Shown: one piece after another, positions 11,719-24,903 of the stretch
Layout of the letters: every line of letters begins with the position of its first letter
How positions within the stretch are numbered: the first letter of the stretch is position 1
Translations under genes and position numbers: made by a program
Notes under the pieces: generated by a model
Told to the model about the DNA's origin: nothing
The model's input: the letters and a program-made list of their open reading frames with translations, nothing else
Database searches by the model: none
Assembly (NCBI GenBank): GCA_031216445.1
Contig: CM062202.1
Location: 19,429,501 to 19,493,500 of the forward strand
DNA: 64,000 nt
Origin: Lateolabrax maculatus
Taxonomy: Eukaryota > Chordata > Actinopteri > Acropomatiformes > Lateolabracidae
Reading direction: 5' to 3'

Positions 11719-13742
11719 TATTATCAAACAGTTCAGCCTGTGCTGTAATTGATTAAGCATTGGAGGGATCTCTCTGTTGGCAGCGCACACGCCTGCACGC
11801 TTCCTACAACCCATCTATATTCTCCCTCCTGTCCTCCTCGTCCGGACCCCTCATGCCTCAAGTGTTACAGAATAACAGACAAATAGATTGGCGATTATTT
11901 TTCAGAGATAGGCTACCCGTCATGCTGCTCACCAGACAGAGCTGAGCAGTATCAGCTTGTTTACAGCATTCAATTAGGTGAAAAATGTTCTTAGCTGTTT
12001 TATGTGTTGTTTTTGTTTTGTCTGCATAGTGATTTTAGCACACAACTTGCACAAAGAGTTCATGCAAATTCTGTGTCTCACTTTGCCCTGAAACTGCTGT
12101 AAACACATATTTGACTTCTTAAACAGCCCCCTCAAAAATATTAATTAACCGTACTCAACTGAATCACACATCTCACACATGTGAGCCATTACTTGTTGCT
12201 TCACTAGAACTTGAGCTGCATAACTTTAAGGGGCTAATTTTGCATATCAAGATCAGTTTACTTGTCACGGGGTGTACTACTCATCCTATGGAAACAGTTG
12301 CATGTTGTTAACTGTGGCTCTGGAGGGAGCTTTCCAAGGTCTAAAAAAACAAACCAGATCATGTCATCAGCCTGTGTTTCAAACCGGATGTGTGGAGTTT
12401 GAAAAACATATGTTTTTACCTGGCAGGGAGAGCCTAACACATTGCATAATTAAGTTGGATTATGGGAGTTTTAGGATCTAGGGTTTAGGGATCTTGACCT
12501 ATACTAAATGTTAGCCCCTGACTTAATGGAATTGCAATACTACGTAAATGGCTAGAATAACCCTTTAAAAAGAACCTCAGACCAAAACAGAAGACTCACG
12601 GCTGCTACAAGTAGCATGGAAACAGAACTTGCATGACATACAGTAATAAGCTTGGTGAGTATATCCAACTACAACCACCAACCAGAATTCAGACTGAGCC
12701 CACACAAGGAGCCAGGGAAGGACAAAACGTGATCCTACCTGTGTATTATATTAAGCAAGTATTCTTTGCACATTTTCCTACGTTTGTCCTCTGTTGCTTT
12801 TCCAAGACTGATGTCCTATTCAACCACACCGTTCATAGAAAGAATCAAAGAATCAACTGACACAAGCTTGTACTTGTCACTGTAGCAGTTAAAAAGTGAC
12901 CTCATTCATTCAATTTAAAGCCTGGCTGAGTCTTGCAGCAAATGTGTCTTCATTGGGACACAGCAGTAGAGAAATGGGGTGATGTGTTTGAGAAGGCTGG
13001 GGCTTACATCAAGGTGGCTACGTTCATTCATCCATCCCCTCTGCACCGAATAAATCTTTGTCACATCTGCCAGATTTATCCTTCACTGGGCATCACAGCG
13101 TTGGCAAAAAACGTGCTCCTCCCTAATCTACCTCTTCTTTATTCTCTGCCAGCCATGACACGCACCAGAGCGAAAGCAACCCCTGTCCCCTCACTTATTC
13201 ATGAAAAATATTTTCATAACTAAAATGCTCAATTAAGGATTAAGCACCTCACTTTAGACTTTATCACTGACAGTAATGAGGAGGAGGAGGGTGATTGTGT
13301 TCAGCTGCTTGCAGAGCTGGAGATCCACGTTAATAACGCTTTATTAAGCATCCTAATGGGGTTTACTAGAGAGCTTAGTAAAAAAAAACAAAAAAACAAA
13401 CAAAACATAAATAATAAAATGAAAAACAGTCTAGACATGCCAATTTGCTGTGAGACAAATGGGCCTTGACTTCAGGGGTTAGGTTCTGTAAATGTGTGGG
13501 CACACAGAGCAGAAACAGACACCTTTAGTCTGTCGCTAGAGAGAGAAATGGGTTTTCTCACTCAGCAACAGCCAAACCTGTACTATGAATAGACTGTTAA
13601 CTACTTAATTTCCTTTCATATGTTGTCTGGGAAGATTAGTGGCAGTAACAGAGAAATGTTTTACTTCAGCATTTTGGTTCGAGCACTGTGCTTCATACGA
13701 ATTTCCACCCATTATCTAACAGCCACCTTTCCTTAAATATAC

Positions 13743-13821
13743 ATACGCATATAATGGGCTTATCATCGTCTTGAGACTCAACAGCTTCTCCCTGGCTAAC
13801 CAGGCCCTTTATAAATGCTGT
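13743..13821. repeat. Copy 2 of the 79 bp dispersed repeat, fused to a foldback
   Basis: About 92% identical by eye to 11420-11498. Its last nine bases (13813-13821) are also the first bases of the left arm of the foldback that follows, so the two structures overlap. Confidence 0.85.
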
Positions 13822-13912
13822 TATTCTCCATTGGATTGACATTATACTAAGTTAGAAAAATAACTTTTTCTATCTTAGTATGATGTCAATCCAATGGAGA
13901 ATAACAGCATTT
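13813..13912. repeat. Near-perfect 100 bp foldback (inverted repeat)
   Basis: The left arm 13813-13860 and right arm 13865-13912 (48 bp each) are reverse complements except at two positions, one of which would be a G-U wobble in RNA. They are separated by the 4-base loop TAAC. The arm begins AAATGCTGTTATTCTCC. No target duplication is clear beside it. It could be a palindromic mini-transposon, a local inverted duplication, an RNA hairpin gene, or a fold-back sequencing artefact. Confidence 0.9.
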
Positions 13913-15130
13913 CAACAACTGCCATAGATCAACTCCAGGGTCCATCGTCAATGATGAAAAAGGATTACTCACATAACATATGACAAAGACTACATTCGTT
14001 AGCATGAGGTTATAATGCCCATACACTCAACAGACAATTCTGGCTGTGCAGACTTTACATGACAATCATTAATTAATTAAAGGTTATTAAAGAGAAATGA
14101 GAGAATGTTCTCAAAGCTTTTCTACAATTATCCACATTCAAACTCACACAGAAACATGTTTTCTACATTTCTACATCCACATATTTTCATATTTCATATA
14201 TTCAGGTAAGTACAGTAAATGGCTGGGCTGATTCCCCTTACAATTGTCTATGCATTGCCCCTTAGTGGATATGTTTATGTACATCAAAATATAGCCTATG
14301 ATTCATGATGGGTTTGATTGAATGCCCTGCGTTTCAAAAGGTGAGGCCAGAGATCTTTGATAAGGACTGCCCAGTTGTTTGAAATGGTGGGAAAAAGCAA
14401 GTAGTTAAAGACTGTGCACAGAGCCATATTCATAATGTGGACCGGCACTTTGCAGCGCCTGATGTGTTCATTTCACTTCAGATAATTTGTTTACCATTGG
14501 ACGACTGCTGCATTTCCACACACTCCAGCACTATTTTCCCCTCAGTGCTAACTGCCCCCAATTTCATCGCTCTTTGCCAATCAGGCCTGGAAATTACCGT
14601 TACGGACACACATCCAGCCCACTTCAGAGAAATAATCAGCATGCTGTCTGTGTGGCATGTGGCCACATAGCACCAAAGCTTAGCCCAGGATCATTATCAA
14701 AAACTATTACCCCTCTGGCCTGGGCATTTTATACCAGCAATTTAGAAGCACAGGAGGGTTTCAGAATATGGAGGAGAGGGCGAGTTAGTTATATGTGTTG
14801 TAGTTTGGAAGCCAATGACCAGTTTCTTTTTTTATGACATTGCTGCTGGTAATTTTCAGTGGCATAAAAGTGCAAGCACTAGAGAGAGAACAGGTCGGGG
14901 GGAACTGAGGGGGAGACGTTTATTTTTATCTTCTTATAATCCACTGTTAGTGTTGCCATAGGTGACAGGTGCTGGGCGCTTTTGATAAAGGTGTGAATTT
15001 AGAGACTCAATCAAGTTATTCTTATAGATCCCATTGCAATGACCACCAGGAAAAATATCATCCACTTGCCCTGCAGGAGCCCCTTCTGGTCCATTTGTTT
15101 AAATCAAAAAGAGGAGAAGCATCCGACAGT

Positions 15131-15160
15131 AATAAAAAAAAAAAATAAAAAAAAAAAATA
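15131..15160. repeat. A-rich run
   Basis: Two A runs separated by T at 15131-15160. No body of a retroelement was recognised beside them. Confidence 0.85.
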
Positions 15161-16569
15161 CATTTTATAAGCACATTTTTTCAGGTCTTTTCAAAGCTCT
15201 GGAAATTATTACTTAACACTTGTAAAATGACTCCAGTGGTGTCTTTAATTCTGGCCTGTAGTTTAATATAAACAGAAATCTCCTGCAATATGGATCTTAA
15301 TCTTCATCTATCCTGACTGAAAGTTGCCTGTTGTAAAGCATGCCCTCCGGATCTCTTCAACAAACCCCCCACTCCTCTGAGGCAGCGACGCACATTCTTG
15401 TCCTTCGTCACCAGACACTTATTAGTCATAAGCCCACAACTCCAGCATGCATTCCCTCATTCTCACCATAGGACTAATAGCCATGATTTGTGCACTTTAA
15501 TTATCTGCAGCATAATCATTAATTTGACATTGTCAGTGAAGCATGCTGTTGTGAGATTCATCAATCCCTTTAGAAGATAGACACCACAAAAGACTGAATT
15601 CTGTCTTGCCTGTGGTTAAATGACTCCCATCCATGTTTGTGAAAGTCAGTTTCAGCATTTTGACAAATTTGAAAAACAAAGATTTCAGAGGTGTTAAAGC
15701 CACATTACTGAAAAATGTGTGACAGAAGCTTGGCAGGAAAACAGCCAACTAATTAGCCACTAAAAGTCACGCTTCGATCAACTATGTTTTATAATCTGAT
15801 TTATTCACAATATAAATTCAGAAGCAATGGGTCACCACATAAGTCACCTAATAATTCTGATTAGATGTGATTGATTTACTGCTTGTAAGAGTTTAATAAG
15901 GCGATTAGAGGGTCATTTTTTTTATTTTTGGCACTTTAAACTTATTAAAACCATAACCTATTATATTTTAATAACGTGTACACGGTAAATACAGATGCAT
16001 GACGCATAGAGCCAGTGCACTATACATACATACATGGTAATAGACAGACTATGTCACAGCACACTAATCTCACCATTTAGTCTAAGGACATGCAGACACC
16101 AACGCTGAAGATGAAAGAGACTGAAAATGAATACAGCAGCTTAGCTCACCTGAAATAAGTGAAACTCTATGGACGGTATGTCGCTACAAAGACAGGAGGT
16201 AACAAAGAAAGGTTTCAACACAACTTGTGCTACAGAAAGACGCCCTATTTCTCAGAGCAGCTAGGCTTTTACATGGGTATGTCATTAATATAAAAATGTA
16301 ATCCTTCAGATGCAGCTGGTAATGTTACAACAATAGTTACCAGTAATGAATATTTCATAAAGCTCTATCAAGCCCATTAGAGGAGGCATGTATTACTATC
16401 AATCTGTCTTCCTCATCAGAATGTTCAAATCCTTTTTTTTCCTGCCTGTCCACTTGTAAAACAAACACTGTAAGCAGAGTGATAATACACCAAGCCTATC
16501 TATGCTGTGATGGCTGCCATTATGAGTAAAATGTATCTGTAGGAATGCAAATTCATGAAGCAGACAAGA

Positions 16570-16740
16570 TAAACATCAGCGCTGCCGGAAGACGTTGTAT
16601 TTATGCCCTCTCTCACACTGTGCATTAGTGGAGCATGACAGTTGCCAAGGCATAATCAAGACGGATCGCCTCTGATGATGACTTCTAAAAGTTACAAATG
16701 GCACGGCGGGAAGGCCTTGCAGGCACTCACTTTATCATCA
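16570..16740. promoter_or_regulatory. Candidate conserved non-coding element
   Basis: Repeat-free, CpG-retaining sequence with TTGCCAAGGCATAATCAAGAC. It stands out from its AT-rich surroundings. The + strand ORF starting at 16698 resembles nothing I know. Confidence 0.15.
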
Positions 16741-19137
16741 GCTATACGGCCAGAAGAAGTGAGATTTCATGGACATCAGAAACTGGAGTATCAGGGGCCA
16801 CAGACGGTTTATTAAATCTCTCTAGGCTGCATCTTTTCTGGCAGTTAGCATACAGTCGGGTCCAAAGGTCACCAAGGCATCATGAGCCGTGGAATTGATT
16901 TTTGGAGCCGTAAACAAACACATATGTAACATCTCCTGTGATGGATACAAGAAGAGAGAAATTTAATGACGTATAAAGGTCTTCGAGGTTGTCTGCCTAT
17001 AAGCAGTCCAAGTATGTGTGAAATCAAACTACCCAAATAGAAGTCTACTTACTGGATGCATGTGCGCTTTGTTCTGGAAAAACAAGACCTAGTCTGACCA
17101 CTGATTGTAATTACTGTTATAAAGCTGCAACTCCTGTGGGTTGGTTTCCAAGGTAACTACAGTTCAAAGAGAACGGTTCAAATATTCTAGTTAGCATAAA
17201 TGCGCCTGAACACCATATAACCCTCCTCCCCTGGCTGGTATTGATTAAAAAAGTGCTGGGAAATGGAGCGACTCGCTTTGCAAACCGGACTACTTTTTTA
17301 GCGTACACTTTTGCATAATGGGAAGCAGGGACATAAAAGAGATGCAAATGAGCGAGGGAGATGGAGAAGAGAAGAAGTTTGGGAATTCAGATGGGGCCTG
17401 ATTGAATAGGAAGGGTCCCTTCTGTTTCTCTACTCCATCATTACGTCCTTTCTTTGTCAACTTTCACCACTTCATTGCCTCCTGCCTCTTCAGTGCTCTC
17501 TGTCACTGAAGTATTTGTTTGAATGTTTGTTTTCAGAGCTCAGTGTCAGCCTTGTTATTGTCTCTGTGTTGACACATGAAACACACGACATGAGTGTTTA
17601 CTGAGTGTATGGATGTCAGGACACTTGATGATTTGCAAATGGAATATGCTTACGCAGGGGAGAGACCTTGAAGGGTGTTCAAAGTGAGACTACATTGGGA
17701 TTGATCATGTTCATTAAGGAATGATGAGCATTTGAAACAGACTCAGGTGGCTGATTTGATGGATGCGTTGTAGAGAGGGCCTTAGTCCAATAGGGCATAT
17801 CATATATTTTGAGGCACAGTCCCATTTTTCTATTACATGATATGTCACAGGCACAGAAAGCCACATTAAGCTGCCTTTTGTCCAGCCATAACTCATATTT
17901 TGTAGGGCTGACAAGATAAAAGTGTACCTTGACTTTCAAGACTCGGAGCATTTTTTTGTCTCTTTGAGTGAGATTAAATCAAGAGATAGATCAAAGCCCT
18001 TGGAAAATAAAGCCAAAAGGGATGTATCTGTGTGTCAGGAAGGTTTAGGAAAAGTGTCCAATTCATGTAAAGGTTTTAATAAGTCAAACAAGTTCCTAAC
18101 AAGTGTTCAGGCTTAAAACAACTCTCTGGTGGTATTTATTCAGTTGGGATTTGCAGCCATTCAGGATACAAACCAAACGTCAACATGATATGTTTCACAT
18201 ATTTGAATAATATCCCTTAATTATTCATTGTTGATGAACACATATCCTCTTTTTGTTATGAATATATCTATGTTACATTCGAACATCCTTTTATAGAAGT
18301 TATTACAGTAGACAACCCACAAAAAGGTGAACTAGAGATTAAGAGGCTAGATAAATAAACCACAGCCTCAGAATATTTTGTCTAAGGTTCTCACAGTAAA
18401 ACAGTGACGACACTTGTTTACTGTTTTCAGTATCCCACTGAAATGCATGTCGTGTCTGTCAAGGTTTCTCTTGCAAAGCTGTGTTGTATTTTTCTCTCTC
18501 GCTCTATTCACCGTAAACTGTGGAACACACACAGCAGGCGCCAACTTTTTGTTTTTTATGGGGAAATATTCAGCTACAAAAGACGGTGTGTTAAGTCTCC
18601 GTCACTGCTGGCAGGATGAACAAATGTACAGCATGAGCGCCTGAGACGTGGCGAGAAATATAGGCTCAAATATAAGTTTGTTTTATTATTACTTATTCAA
18701 GTTTTAAGTGCAAAATTGCAAGTATATATATGTCTATACTCGCTTGTGGACTTCAACATATTCCCTATTGACTTCACTAGATTACAGCACAAAGACTGGT
18801 TGAATCATAGAAATAAGGATGTGCGCCATACTAATACCATGTCTCAAGGGACACAGCAATTAAAGCCCACATTTCTTCAGTTGGGATGGATTTATATTTA
18901 TCCACTTTAAATCATTAAAGGACTCATAATCATCTGCGATGAAATATGTCGACATAGGCTTGCGTGGCTTAATTCACAATCAAATTCTGGGGTATTAATG
19001 AAAAGACTAAAAGGCAGAGGGGATAAGCAATGTGTCAATGGTAGCAAGTCACAGTGCTTATTGGTAACTGAACAGGACATTTTCACAAACACTGTTGTCT
19101 TGGCTTGGAAACATTCTTCTAACTGCAATGTAGACAA

Positions 19138-19154
19138 CCCCCCCCCCCCCCCCC
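19138..19154. repeat. Poly-C run (17)
   Basis: Seventeen C residues, one of three long C/G homopolymers in this intron. Length is likely to vary between reads and individuals. Confidence 0.95.
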
Positions 19155-19479
19155 AGCCTGTTTACAAATGATGAATATAAACCACTGTCACTGTCTCTTA
19201 TTTGAAATATTTCATTTATCATGTCCCGAATTTTGACAATCACCAAGCAGACACTGAAATGGTCTTTTGGAAGAAGGAATGCGGCCTCATTAAAAGAGAT
19301 GCTTTCGCTGAGCTTTCTCTGACTCATAAAATCCCCATTTGACACCCTCAAGACAGTGGAAACATCCATTTTCCTCTCATCGTCTCCAACTATTTGCTTC
19401 CCTTGGAGACAGCCTCATCTCATTCTTCTTCGCTGGCTGCTGTGACATTGAAAGAGACCCCTAATCAAAACATTTGTCT

Positions 19480-19715
19480 TTCTTTCAGCCTGCGCTCAGA
19501 CCGGTGAATGAGAGCTGACACCAGAGGGAGATGTATTTGTCCCAATCAGGGCCTCATCTCCGTGTCACCACCGGGCGAGTGTTTTATCTCGACAGGGCAC
19601 TGATGAATCCGCCACTTAGCCTTGATTTGGAGGAGCGGCTCGCCACTGCCAAAGTGCCAGGTTAAATCCCAACGTCAGCGGCTCAGCCATGGCCATTACA
19701 GGCAACAAGGCATTC
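19480..19715. promoter_or_regulatory. Candidate conserved non-coding element
   Basis: A repeat-free block with much higher GC and many more CpGs than its flanks (for example CACCACCGGGCGAGTG and GAGGAGCGGCTCGCC). No ORF or splice pattern suggests an exon. It is a candidate intronic enhancer by composition only. Confidence 0.25.
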
Positions 19716-20310
19716 TGCCTTTAGTATAAATGCTCATAAATGTTGCAGTAATGATCGCTGCCTTTTCTATTGTCAGCTGAGCTGTAATTACAAGTCTGTG
19801 TTGCATCAGTGTCTGTCATGAACGTGTCAAATAATAGTTCTAGTTTGTCTAATGTCTTCATTTTTTTTTTATCTTGTAAATGTGGAATTACAATAGGGTG
19901 AATGTGGAATTCCAGCACATCTGCCTTTATCTGAGACACTGAAAAGAGAGGGCTTAGCCCAATTTCTTAGGTGATGTTAAGCCATAGTCGTTCTATCATC
20001 CTTACTAACACTCTTAACAAATCTCTTATAAAAATAATAATAATAGGCTCCATGTGTCACAAATGCCTCCACACCACATGAGACAACTTATTGAAATAGT
20101 TAAGAACTCAGGAAAAGGCTGTCTTCTGTGTCATTTTCAAAGGGAGGGAGGGCTCATATGTTGGACCTTGACATGAATATATTCTCTCAACTCTATAGAC
20201 AGTACCCAATCTCCGGTTTGACTTTCTGATAAATCACTGCCGCCACTATCAAACAACAACAGGGTTTTAACGTCAGTACCCATTGTTCCATTAGACAGTA
20301 TTTAACTTAA

Positions 20311-20868
20311 AGCTGGGTTAGGTCACTTTGGAGAAACCAGCAAGGGAAACTCGATTTTGAAAGTATCCAACCAAAAAAATCCGACTTTTCCCTTCAAGCC
20401 TCCCTCCGAAGCCACTCCTCCAAAGCACATGATCCTGCACTGCCTGATTCCTGCTGGAGGACGAGTCCACGAGAGAGCAAAGACATTTATCCTAACAATG
20501 TACTTATACAACGATGCGAGAGAGCGTTGGGGAGAGGAGCTCGGCACATCATTGCCAACAACAACCGTACCCAACTACCTCATGTCTCATTCACATGTAA
20601 GAAAAAACCTAGCATTATCACACTCAAAGTAAACAATGAACATGTTTGAATGTTAGTATTAGGAAATTTTATTGAAAATTGAGTTTGATGCAGTAACTTG
20701 CTATTCTGGCCAAATGATTGGACGGGCTTATTTCAGGCCTGCGACAGCCACAGATACCTTTTTTGGTGTGTCAGAGCATTTGATTTTGTTGACTGCTGTC
20801 AGCATGTAAAGAGAATTTCAACAAATATAAACAAAAAATGCTTCAAAGATAAATTGCCTACCCTACCT
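20311..20868. mobile_element. TTAA-flanked non-autonomous DNA transposon (Kolobok/piggyBac-like)
   Basis: The element is bounded by TTAA at 20307-20310 and TTAA at 20869-20872. The left end reads AGCTGGGTTAGGTCAC, and the right end read on the other strand is AGGTAGGGTAGGCAAT, giving imperfect terminal inverted repeats. Length is about 558 bp. A TTAA target duplication is characteristic of the Kolobok and piggyBac superfamilies. There is no transposase, so it would have moved in trans. The open frames inside it (20323-20632) are not genes. Confidence 0.6.
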
Positions 20869-23800
20869 TTAACCCCTGTCTGGTTAGCCGATTGTAAGGT
20901 GTCAGCAGCTCAACACATAAACGCAGGTGATGAGGATGAGTGTAATACACAATGCATTTAACCAAATGCATGTCCATCGCTGCAAGCACTATCTGCTACA
21001 TTATTGAAAAAGGCTTTTTGGAAAAGTGGGGAAAGCCTTGCATGTGTGTGTGTGTAGAGAAAGAGATGAGAGGCAGGCTCCTGCTAGCCACACTACCTGT
21101 CAGACAGAGTGGAATGTGGTTACAAGACAAGGAAAGGAGGCTTTATCAAGGTGTGCAGGATACCACTGACATGAGATAAGAGGCCTGAGTTGGAACTACA
21201 TTATGCCACACCTTCACTAAGAGGACTCTGTCAAGACAGGAGTAAAGGGATCCATTTCAGTGTGGGAGCCACCATAACACTTGACTGCAGAAAGCCATTA
21301 CCTTTCAAGTATACACTCTACCTTTAAGTGCATATAAGGCAATAAGCAGACACTCTATCCTGTAATTTCATTTGGATTTCCAAAGCCTTTCTTTGTAATC
21401 TGCCCCTAAATGGACAAAAACATTATTTCCAGACAGCTGTAGGCAATGTCTTTACAGTAAAGTGGCAAAAAAAGGATGGAAAGCTGAAGCCCGGTGTGTT
21501 TGGAATGGGAATTCAGCTTTTATAGGAGGTTTACAGTGAGAACACCAGAGCAGATGTTTTTATGCCATGGATGGCACTTGAGTTAGGAGCTCAACAGCGT
21601 GTCCTAGAGCGTCCTCTACCAGTCCATGTGGTACATCACCAAGCCCCGAATGGGGCCACTAAACATCTCCCCTTGGACTTGCTTTCACACTGTCACCTTG
21701 TACACAACACCCTTCCCATTGAAATCTCTCAATCAAAGCTTCATTTGCATTTTAAAGTAAAACTTTACAGCCATGGAGAGGACATAAAATCACACCTGCC
21801 TTCAAATAAATAAATGGGAATTCAAAATGGTGTAAAAATGATATAAAAGCAAGAGCTGGCAAAAAAACTAAGCTTGTCATATTTTATGTCATTTACAGTA
21901 CATTAGCAAATGCCATAAAAGTGCACAGCTGTGCGAGATGCAGTAGTTGTAGGATTTAGAGGACTTAAGGCAGTAATATAAATGGGAGGGTAATGATAGA
22001 AAAAAGGTTTGCCAGAAACTCTGTGGGCAAAAAGCCTAAAAACTAATTGAAAATGCTCCCATTACTTTTTGCATTTTCTCTTTGGTATAACATAATATAC
22101 TAAACAGATCCATTTGTTTAAAGAGCTGTTTATCAAATTGCTTTGCTTAAATGGAAATAAATACACCTGACTCAAGAGAGGGCTTTTTTCCCCAAGTGCC
22201 AGGACCCTTCCCCTCAGTCAAACATATTTTCATGAAATGGTCTGCTTTCAACAGTTGCTATAAATCGTTCTCTTTGCAAATAAAAAGGAACATTTTTAAT
22301 CATAAACCAAACTATAATACATTTTCAAAGGCGGCAACAACTTTTTCATTCCATTCCAAAAGCACTTCCATTAAAGAAGTTCAACTAAGAAACACTACAA
22401 GTAGACCTAAATTCATTGTGCTTGACTGGTGTCTATCACGACCACCGTGGCCAGCCTTACCAGACAGGGAGAGTGGCTCCTATTGGCCATTGTTGGGGAA
22501 TCACTGAGGGAACACACAAACCATAGTCTTCAGTGGATCACAGGGGTGGTTTGATGCTGAGGCTCAGGTACCTCTCATCTCAGGTTACTGTCTCTCAGTG
22601 CCTCTGGCCTCCCCCGGGGCACTTCACCACATCCAACTCAGCATCCTGGTTACTAGACTGTGAAGCCTCAAGAAAGCCTTTTTTCAAGACTACTCCTCCT
22701 TTTTCCACACCTCTTGAACTTTCTTTTGCCGACAGCATTGCCTGGGGCCATTATTCAGCTCCCAATAGGGGGAGAGCTTTGAACCCCCTCTTCCCACCGC
22801 TACTTCTAAACCCCCACTCGACATTGTCTCTACCTTTAACTCTTTCCCATTTTTGTAATTTGATACCAGCTTTTCTCTTGCCAATTTTCATTTTTCTGTG
22901 CATGTAAAACATTTCAAGAAAAGCAGTTGAAACTTTTGTTTTGAAAAAGAAAAAGTCAACAAGGCGGCCTCAATCCACACAACTTTAACTCCTTCGCAGT
23001 TTGAACTTAGTTGGGTGTCAATTTGACTAATGACTCTGAAAAGGTTTTACAACACGGTGCTCCCACCACAACGTGTTTACTGAGGAAGCTGATGTATTTA
23101 AGAGTGGAGGTCAGACATTATTAGGTCACATTTAAAAAAAAAAAAATCTGTAACTGACTCCCACTGGCTCAAAGAGCAATGATGAAATGTGTGACTGAAT
23201 AGTTCCTTTAACACTTTGTTTCTCGTTAACATTAGGAGAAAAAGTCAGATTACTTCCAATGCCTCTTACTCACTGTTTAGCTCTTCTAGGAAAAGGCACA
23301 GCACACAAAAGAGAGGAGATAGAGAGATAGAGAAAGAAGACTGAATGACTACTATGGGTTTTGGAGTGGGGAATTGTTCTTGACTGCCTTTGCCTTATTG
23401 AGAGCTCATTGGGAATGTAGACCGTTACAGCCAGAACGCCAAGCATGAAAAGCAGTCATAAAAACGGTGCCATCTACTGTGGAGTTCTCTTCAGAGACCA
23501 GATATACCTCATTATATCAAACGATCTTCCATTTGAAACTGTTCGTAATCCAGGGTAGGTCCTTACCACCTTTCCACTTAGTCTGCGTGGCTACTGGGTT
23601 GTGGAGGCATATCTTAAACCACTCTAAGTGGTGATGACATGGGTTCTAAACCAATTAAAGGCCCTCTCAACAAGAAGCAGTCATGGTCCTCTGCAGTTTT
23701 TACTGAGCACTTATAGGCTCTTCTGCACTTGCTTTTTGCCTGGTCACTGAACTGCTTCCATGGCCCCAGCACTCATGTAGTTACCCTTGGCTATTACCTT

Positions 23801-24887
23801 TGGCTGCCATTGCCTAGGTTGTCAGAGCCTTTGTCCCACTGCTGGGCAGGATGCCAGTTGCAAGCTGGAAAATTCTGCAAGGCTCTTACGCAGACACACA
23901 CAAGCATATGGACACTATCAGGTGAACACACAAACATACACGCATATAAATATGGACGTGCCTGCGTACAGAAATGGAGTGCTGCTTTTGCAGACACTAA
24001 TGGAGATAATGTTGCGCTATTGAAGGTCAGGTCAGGGGAGATTAGAGTGGCTGCCCTGCGCTGACAGTCTGACCTTTAGTAAGTTAGTCCTCACAGTGTG
24101 ACTTCTCTCCTGTTGGCTTGCATGATCTCTGTGGCAATGGCTCACTTACACAGCCCAGAGGCTTGTACTATGTGAATGCAATCATTAGAAATATGACCTA
24201 ATAACCAGTCTCTAAAAAAAGTCAGCAACAGGCAGTACTGGAATATTTCTTGGATAATCAGAAAGTAGCACAATGGGAGCAGGACCATTTTGGAGGGCAG
24301 GAATTATAAGCCCTACAATTCTACCTACGCAGATACATGAAAAGGTACACAGTTACCTCACCGGCTATAAATGGATAGTGGCAGGCGAAGGTGAACCTGC
24401 AAGTACATCTCAGTTAGAAAGTTTGTTGCAATCAGTTGGAGTGAGCTGGACTGGCGATGTGACGTGATGCCCTTTGGGATGATAAACATCAGATTCTGTT
24501 ATGCTACTGCAGGCAGTGCTTGTATGTGTGTGTGTAGACGTGTGTTTGTTTGTGTCAGTGTTGCCCTTCAGGTTTGAATGAAGAAGAGTGGAGCTATGAC
24601 TTCCAGGCAGTTTTAGACTCTACAGGATGACATCTCTCTCCTCTACCTGGCTGTAGAGGAGCAATTAACATGTCACAACCTGAACCTTCTGTCCTGAACT
24701 TCCCCTGACTCTGTCTAACTCTCTGTGTCTCAATTCTTTCTCTCGGTCTCTCTATCTAGCAGCCCAACCTTTTTACAGCTTTTTCCCATCACTGCCGTAC
24801 GCATCCAACAGATCGCTGAATAGCCGCAGCTAATTCTGTGGAAGTTGACGGCAGGTGTCATAACTGTTCCCAATTAAAAGAACAGAC

Positions 24888-24903
24888 CTGTGGTCAACCA
24901 CAG
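24888..24903. promoter_or_regulatory. Inverted pair of RUNX-like cores
   Basis: CTGTGGT-CA-ACCACAG is a palindrome made of two opposed TGTGGT cores, inside a repeat-free block (about 24780-24915) that also has GCAGCTAATTCTGTGG. A RUNX match is by motif only. Confidence 0.2.

Noticed and set aside
22151..22907. Two + strand frames of 118 and 124 codons
   Set aside because: No domain or conserved motif was recognised. Frames of this length are expected by chance in 64 kb of six-frame translation.
23560..23640. Inverted words CCACTTAG and CTAAGTGG
   Set aside because: Only eight bases with a 40-50 bp spacer, which is within chance expectation.
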